Source: Armatimonadota bacterium (GTDB taxonomy: Bacteria; Sysuimicrobiota; Sysuimicrobiia; Sysuimicrobiales; Kaftiobacteriaceae). Taken from it: a stretch of DNA of 17,451 bases. Positions 13,829 through 17,451 of this stretch are shown in pieces. The notes under the pieces were generated by a model that saw nothing but the letters and a program-made list of their open reading frames with translations, was not told the origin of the DNA and ran no database searches. The first letter of the stretch is position 1. Every line of letters begins with the position of its first letter. A program made the translations under genes and the position numbers. The DNA is taken from the NCBI GenBank assembly GCA_020028535.1, contig JAIBHM010000016.1, forward strand, positions 1 through 17,451. Reading direction: 5' to 3'.

Positions 13829-14629
13829 TCAACTGGTGCCGAACGCGGCTTTGGCGCCGATCTCGAGAATGATGGGCAGAGCACGATCCCCGTACGCCGC
13901 GCTCATAGCGGTAATGAGCTCGTCCGCGTTTCGTGCCCGTGCCCTCGCCGCATCAAAATCGCGCAGGTATTGGCGCGTTTCTGTGATCACTGACGGACCA
14001 TCGTCCCGCCCGGGCGTCTTGTGCCCTGCTACCACAGTTACCGGCCGTAGCGCCTCGATCTCCTCAAGGCTGTTGAGCCACCGCTTCCGACCGTCCGCGT
14101 CGGTTTCCGCGGTCCAGACGTGTGCGCCGTTGTAGGTGACGTCACCGGTCACCACCGCTCGTATCGAGGGGATCCACACCACTGTGCTGTGGCCAGCGTC
14201 TCCCTGGCCGACGTGCAGGATGCGCAGCTCTTCACCCTCGAGCTCGATGACGTCGCCTTTCAACGCCTCCGGGAGGACCGGCTCGGCCGGGATGTTGTCC
14301 CCGTAGAGGGGCTTCCACTGCGCGACTTTTGCTGCGGCGGTCTCGTTGATGACCTCGAGGACCTCGGGGGCCGTGACCGCCCGCGCGCCCGGGAAGGCCT
14401 GCGTGAGCACCATCAGGCCGAAGTAATGGTCGGGATGCCCGTGGGTGATGTAGATGGTCGTGAGACGCTTCCCCGTATCATAGATCAACGCCGCGAGCCG
14501 GTGAGCCTCGCTGAGCGTGAACTGGGCGTCGATCAGCACGGCATCCCGCGCTCCGCTGACCAGGCTCGACGTGGCCGATAACGCCTGCGGTCCGGATGTG
14601 AAGACCTGCAAATTGAGCGGTGTCGCCAT
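13829..14629 (-). CDS. MBL-fold metallo-hydrolase
   Basis: Protein of 266 residues with the metallo-beta-lactamase fold. The dinuclear metal site is complete: THGHPDH at 62-68 (H63, H65, D67, H68), H147 in GDAGHST, D163 in VVTGDVTYN and H203 in VVAGHKTPG. The G-D-A-G-H-S-T and A-G-H-K-T-P-G segments resemble the broad subgroup of hydrolases with flexible substrates (lactones, thioesters, quinone or aldehyde conjugates). No signal peptide is clear, so it is probably cytoplasmic. AGAGGTG is six bases from the ATG at 14627-14629; a GTG at 14636-14638 overlaps that site and is less likely. First gene of the minus-strand cluster, transcribed from a promoter that overlaps that of hxlR. The exact substrate is unknown. 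Confidence 0.87.
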   Translation of the reverse strand: MATPLNLQVFTSGPQALSATSSLVSGARDAVLIDAQFTLSEAHRLAALIYDTGKRLTTIYITHGHPDHYFGLMVLTQAFPGARAVTAPEVLEVINETAAAKVAQWKPLYGDNIPAEPVLPEALKGDVIELEGEELRILHVGQGDAGHSTVVWIPSIRAVVTGDVTYNGAHVWTAETDADGRKRWLNSLEEIEALRPVTVVAGHKTPGRDDGPSVITETRQYLRDFDAARARARNADELITAMSAAYGDRALPIILEIGAKAAFGTS

Positions 14630-14672
14630 AACTATCACCTCTGCGCTCGAACTGTGGCGAGCCGTTTTGCCC

Positions 14673-14701
14673 TTGCTCTTAGCACGGCTATTAGTTACAA
14701 T
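14673..14701 (+). promoter_or_regulatory. Predicted sigma70-type promoter of the HxlR gene
   Basis: TTGCTC (14673-14678) and TACAAT (14696-14701) are separated by exactly 17 bp and point to the HxlR gene. The TACAAT box shares five of its six bases with the -10 box of the opposite promoter. Start of transcription would fall near 14708, leaving a leader of about 60 bases before the ATG at 14771. The AT-rich stretch stands out in this GC-rich window. Confidence 0.65.
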
Positions 14702-14725
14702 AGGAGAGTAGCAGTATTAATGCAA
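14697..14725 (-). promoter_or_regulatory. Predicted sigma70-type promoter of the MBL hydrolase cluster
   Basis: Read on the minus strand, TTGCAT (14725-14720) and TATTGT (14702-14697) are 17 bp apart. Transcription would start near 14690, about 60 bases before the hydrolase ATG at 14629, and could run through the small protein, two DoxX genes and the LLM gene. Its -10 box coincides with that of the divergent HxlR promoter, so RNA polymerase could hardly occupy both at once. Confidence 0.65.
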
Positions 14726-14741
14726 GAAGGCACCTAAAGGT

Positions 14742-14750
14742 TACTTAGTA
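14742..14750. promoter_or_regulatory. Candidate HxlR operator half: TACTTAGTA palindrome
   Basis: TACTTAGTA is a perfect palindrome around a central T, nine bases before the GTG at 14759 and downstream of the predicted hxlR start of transcription. A related TTAGTTAC lies over the shared -10 region (14691-14698). HxlR dimers bind short AT-rich inverted repeats with TAC/GTA arms. The site is short enough to occur by chance, so it is a weak call. Confidence 0.3.
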
Positions 14751-14770
14751 TCGTTGAGGTGACTACCGGC

Positions 14771-15202
14771 ATGAAGACGGGCGGTCAGTACAACCCGTAC
14801 AATCGCACGTGTCCCTCCCGGCTGCTGCTCGACCGCATCGCCGACAAGTGGACGGCGCTGGTCGTGGGCGCACTCGCCGAGGGCACCAAGCGGTTCGGGG
14901 AGTTGCGCCGCGAAGTGGGAGGCATCTCCCAAAAGATGCTGACACAGACGCTGCGGGATCTGGAACGTGATGGTCTGGTGGACCGCCGGGTCCATCCGAC
15001 CGTCCCGGTGACCGTGGAGTACTCGCTCACCGAGATCGGCCGGACGCTCATCAAGCCCCTGGAAAATCTGAGCGCGTGGGCGATCGCGCACATCGGGCAG
15101 ATCGAAGCCGCCCGCGTCCGCTACGAGCGGAACGCCGCTCGAGGCAACACTGCACCTCTTCGCCCCGCTGCGGTAGCCGCCCCACTCCGCGCCCGTCGCT
15201 GA
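14771..15202 (+). CDS. HxlR (DUF24) family winged-helix regulator with N-terminal Cys-Pro
   Basis: DNA-binding regulator of 143 residues. The HxlR signature is clear: CPSRLLLDRIADKWTALVVGAL (14-35), GTKRFGELRREVGGISQKMLTQTLRDLERDGLVDR (38-72) covering the recognition helix and wing, VEYSLTEIGRTLIKPLENLSAWAIAHIG (82-109) for the dimer helix, then a basic tail. C14 followed by Pro matches the conserved sensing cysteine of YodB, CatR and HypR (YodB Cys6). It is the only cysteine in the protein, so oxidation or S-alkylation would have to act through it, for example by a disulfide across the dimer. ATG 14771 lies nine bases after GAGGTG; a GTG at 14759 overlaps that site. The divergent position makes the MBL/DoxX/LLM cluster the most likely target, together with its own gene. 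Confidence 0.9.
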   Translation: MKTGGQYNPYNRTCPSRLLLDRIADKWTALVVGALAEGTKRFGELRREVGGISQKMLTQTLRDLERDGLVDRRVHPTVPVTVEYSLTEIGRTLIKPLENLSAWAIAHIGQIEAARVRYERNAARGNTAPLRPAAVAAPLRARR

Positions 15203-15295
15203 TCCACTCGTTCGCCGCTGTCCCACCCACCTGATCTCACGGTTTGCGCCGCGTCCCACGTCTAGCCCGCATTTGTTGAGGCATTTCTACAGGTA

Positions 15296-15322
15296 GCCTC
15301 GCTCGCCGGGAACGAGGCGAGC
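15296..15322 (+). promoter_or_regulatory. Two competing hairpins just before the GAF/GGDEF-like gene
   Basis: GCTCGCC (15301-15307) pairs with GGCGAGC (15316-15322), while GCCTCG (15296-15301) pairs with CGAGGC (15313-15318). The two stems share the CGAGGCGAG segment, which is also the only ribosome-site-like sequence before the ATG at 15330, so they cannot form together and both cover that segment. They could simply reflect GC-rich repetition. The gap 15203-15329 otherwise shows no clear promoter or gene. Confidence 0.35.
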
Positions 15323-15329
15323 ACCCACG

Positions 15330-16910
15330 ATGAAAACTCTGACCAGGGAATTCACGCGTCTCATGAGTGCGCGCTTTCCAGGGGACTGGGATCGGAAGAT
15401 CTCGCTGGTCCGCCTCCTGATCCTCTTCGCTCTCCTCCCCATCCTCTGGTGGGACGTCGTCGCGCCCGAGACGGAAATCGTCCTGATAGGCCTCTCAGCG
15501 CTCATCGCCATCTACATCCTCCTCGCGCTCCTCGTGCTCCCGCGGATGCGCCGCGCGTTGCGCCGGGATCTCTTCTTGACAATCGATATCATCGCGATCA
15601 CCGCCCTGGTGTGGTTCACCGGCGGTATCAGGAGCACGCTCCTGTTCCTCTTCTATCTCCCGATCCTCGCCGCCGCGATCCGCCTGGACTTGGGGCAGGC
15701 GCTGCTCTCCGCCATCGCTGTGTCGGGCATTGTGACGGGGATCTGGAGGGCGACAGAGGGCGCCCTGCCGTCGTTGGGCTCGACGACGCTCCGGGTTGGA
15801 ATCTTCGCCGGCAGCAGCATGGTGCTGGCGTTGTTCTTCAGCATCCTGGCCGCGGAATCTCGATTGATGCGTGAGCGCGCCAGTGAGAACCAGCAGCTCA
15901 ACGACAAGCTCACGGAGGCCACGGAGCAGCTGCGGCGCCGGCTCGGCGAGTTGGAATTCGCGTACGACCTCTCACGGCGTTTGGCGGGAACCACGGAGAT
16001 CCAACCGGTACTTGTCCTGGCCGCCGAGGCCGCGCGCCAATTGCTGCGGGCTCCCTACGGGGGCGTGTTCGTCAGCGATCACGTCGGAGGAGAGATGGTC
16101 GCCGCCCATACCGCCGGTGTGAGTGACCGCGAGGCAGGTTTGATCCTGGAGGCGTGCAGCCAGCGGGTGACCAAGGACAGTGCCGACCCTGTGCCGGTAC
16201 AGGTCGACACGGATGGCGTATGGACTCGGGCGATCTGCGCGCCGATCGTCGTGGGCGATCGGCTCCTCGGGGTTCTCGCCGCAGGCGGCGACGGCCAGTG
16301 GGAGCCTGCCCGGCATTCGGTGGCGATATTGGGCCAGGTGGCGTCCCAGGCGGGGATTGCGCTCGACCGTGCCACACTTTTGGAAGATCTGCAGCGCCTG
16401 GCCTCCGTGAAGCCAGAAGCGCGGGTGTTCGATCAGCAGCAGTTCGAACGCATCCTCCGGCATGAGATCAGCCGGGCCACACAGTCGAGCGCGCCCTTCG
16501 CCGTGCTGAAGCTTGCGCTATACAACGTGACCAACCCCGAGCACAATGACGAGACGACGGCCGACCTTGCCGGTAGGCGCTTTGCGTATCTCGTCCTCAA
16601 TGCGGTGCGGCGCGCGGACATCATCGCGCAGACTGCGCGTGGAGAGATGTTCGTGCTGCTCTCGATGGCGAATCTGGCGGCAGCGGGAAAGTTTGCCGCC
16701 CGGCTCTCCGATCAGGTTTCGACCGACGCCACGATGGCCCAGATCCTCGATTCGAAAGGCGCACCCGACGTCCGGGCCGGCATCGCGATGTTCCCGGAAG
16801 ACGCCGTCACCGCGGCAGAACTGGCCTTCGCCGCGCAAAATGCGTTCGACTCAGCGGATACGAATCGTTCCGTGGTGTACGCGCACGAGCTGGAGGGGAT
16901 GCAGACCTAG
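15330..16910 (+). CDS. Membrane sensor with GAF and degenerate GGDEF domain
   Basis: Protein of 526 residues. Hydrophobic segments at about 25-42, 49-70, 82-97, 103-118, 123-139 and 155-175 give a membrane sensor unit. A short coiled coil (176-206) leads into a GAF domain (about 210-350; YDLSRRLAGTTEIQPVLVLAAEAARQLL, CAPIVVGDRLLGVLAAGG, ILGQVASQAGIALDRATLLEDLQ). Residues 366-520 follow a GGDEF domain: FERILRHEISRATQSSAPFAVLKLAL at its start and a VRAGIAMFPEDAVTAAELAFAAQNAFDSA end that matches the usual SxGIAxFPxDA...L...A..A. The active loop, however, reads ARGEMF (436-441) instead of GGDEF, so cyclase activity is unlikely. It may bind GTP, bind a partner, or work as a receptor. Only a weak ribosome site is visible. 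No effector gene lies downstream in the window. Confidence 0.82.
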   Translation: MKTLTREFTRLMSARFPGDWDRKISLVRLLILFALLPILWWDVVAPETEIVLIGLSALIAIYILLALLVLPRMRRALRRDLFLTIDIIAITALVWFTGGIRSTLLFLFYLPILAAAIRLDLGQALLSAIAVSGIVTGIWRATEGALPSLGSTTLRVGIFAGSSMVLALFFSILAAESRLMRERASENQQLNDKLTEATEQLRRRLGELEFAYDLSRRLAGTTEIQPVLVLAAEAARQLLRAPYGGVFVSDHVGGEMVAAHTAGVSDREAGLILEACSQRVTKDSADPVPVQVDTDGVWTRAICAPIVVGDRLLGVLAAGGDGQWEPARHSVAILGQVASQAGIALDRATLLEDLQRLASVKPEARVFDQQQFERILRHEISRATQSSAPFAVLKLALYNVTNPEHNDETTADLAGRRFAYLVLNAVRRADIIAQTARGEMFVLLSMANLAAAGKFAARLSDQVSTDATMAQILDSKGAPDVRAGIAMFPEDAVTAAELAFAAQNAFDSADTNRSVVYAHELEGMQT

Positions 16911-17451
16911 GCATGCCCACAGCACCACCAACCACCCGGCAAGCCCGAACAGTGCGAGGACCTGCTCATTCGGCGGCGGTGGACCAAATGCATTACCCAG
17001 GAAGATGAGGAGTAAGAGAAGGGGCCTGGGTCCAAAACCCGTAACGGCCGATTCTATCTCGTCCTACCGAGCGTAGAGGGCAAGTTCCACCGCGATCGTG
17101 GCCGGAATGGAGTTCCACAGCCAGAATCCGATGCGCGTTTCGCTCCCGGGTGCGAGCGGGAGATCCGGTCTATGGACGATGACGTCGAGGACCCAGTGAC
17201 TGACGACCAGTAAACCCACGACCCACACGCCCGCACGGTATCTGGTCAGCGCGAAGTAGATCACGGCAAGAACAACTCCAAGTGTAGTGAGGCCGAGCAG
17301 ACTGTGGCTGATCGGATAATACTCGAAATTCAAAGGTGAAAACGACGTGATCCCCGGGCTGATCCGGACCCGCTCGGTTCCCGCGAGAAGCAGGATGGGC
17401 CACAAGAGATCGGCGAGCTGTGCGGCGAGGACAAGAGTTCCTAACGAGACC
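16851..17451 (-). pseudogene. Broken membrane protein gene (two compensating frameshifts), 5' end outside the window
   Basis: The frame is open from the window edge, so the gene starts beyond 17451. Translated pieces: SLGTLVLAAQLADLLWPILL near the edge, YYPISHSLLG, LLVVSHWVLDVIVHRPDLP and GFWLWNSIPATIAVELALYA, then TAG at 17064-17066. These match a family of four- to five-helix membrane proteins often labelled membrane-bound metal-dependent hydrolases. The family's C-terminal half is still present: GRDRIGRYGFW lies in the second shifted frame at about 17065-17030, and PRPLLLLLIFLGNAFGPPPP with AGWLVVLWA follow back in the original frame (about 17030-16900). The final in-frame stop is TGA at 16851-16853, inside the end of the GAF/GGDEF-like gene. 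Two small indels explain this; they could be natural decay or sequence error. A shorter real protein ending at 17064 is less likely. Confidence 0.7.

Noticed and set aside
1..17451. CRISPR arrays, tRNA or rRNA genes, insertion sequences, attachment sites
   Set aside because: No regularly spaced repeats, cloverleaf-like sequence, transposase motif or terminal repeats were seen on either strand.

Overview
The window is about 17.5 kb of high-GC bacterial DNA with strong purine-rich Shine-Dalgarno sites, frequent GTG/TTG starts and many short overlaps between genes. No rRNA, tRNA, CRISPR array, transposase or phage gene was seen, and nothing fixes the lineage. Three exported proteins (a PotD/YdcS-type binding protein, a PQQ-type sugar dehydrogenase and a GHL10-type glycosidase) have plain signal peptides with no lipobox cysteine, which suggests a diderm with a periplasm. 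A high-GC soil or subsurface environmental genome is a reasonable guess only.

Layout. (1) 25-5307, plus strand: a DoxX membrane protein; a GcvT/DmdA-like tetrahydrofolate methyltransferase behind a structured leader; a 14-codon remnant that starts like a Tat signal peptide; a polytopic membrane protein; an exported GHL10-like glycosidase; and an exported PQQ-dependent sugar dehydrogenase. (2) 5428-6055: two small divergent genes, a zinc-ribbon-like protein and a one-TM protein. (3) 6065-11683: a polyamine module. A gamma-aminobutyraldehyde dehydrogenase (patD/ydcW type, minus strand) is divergent from a complete ydcSTUV-type ABC transporter (plus strand). The parts match the E. coli ydcSTUV-patD operon, but the dehydrogenase gene is inverted. 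A perfect 13-bp hairpin separates the binding-protein gene from the ATPase and permease genes. (4) 11687-14629, minus strand: MBL-fold hydrolase, small helical protein, two DoxX proteins and an LLM flavin/F420 oxidoreductase, read away from a divergent HxlR regulator with a conserved N-terminal Cys-Pro. The two promoters have -10 boxes that share five bases. (5) 15330-16910: a membrane protein with GAF and a degenerate GGDEF domain. (6) The right edge holds a minus-strand membrane protein gene that appears broken by two compensating frameshifts and runs off the window.

How the parts may work together. Region 3 can be read as putrescine (or another polyamine) import followed by oxidation of 4-aminobutanal to GABA; the aminotransferase or oxidase step is not in the window. 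Region 4 resembles the HxlR/DUF24-controlled quinone and electrophile defence sets of Bacillus (CatR-catDE and YodB regulons, where CatD is a DoxX protein). It is the best candidate here for an undescribed regulated system. Region 1 looks like catabolism of methylated compounds and sugars, but no single pathway can be read from it.
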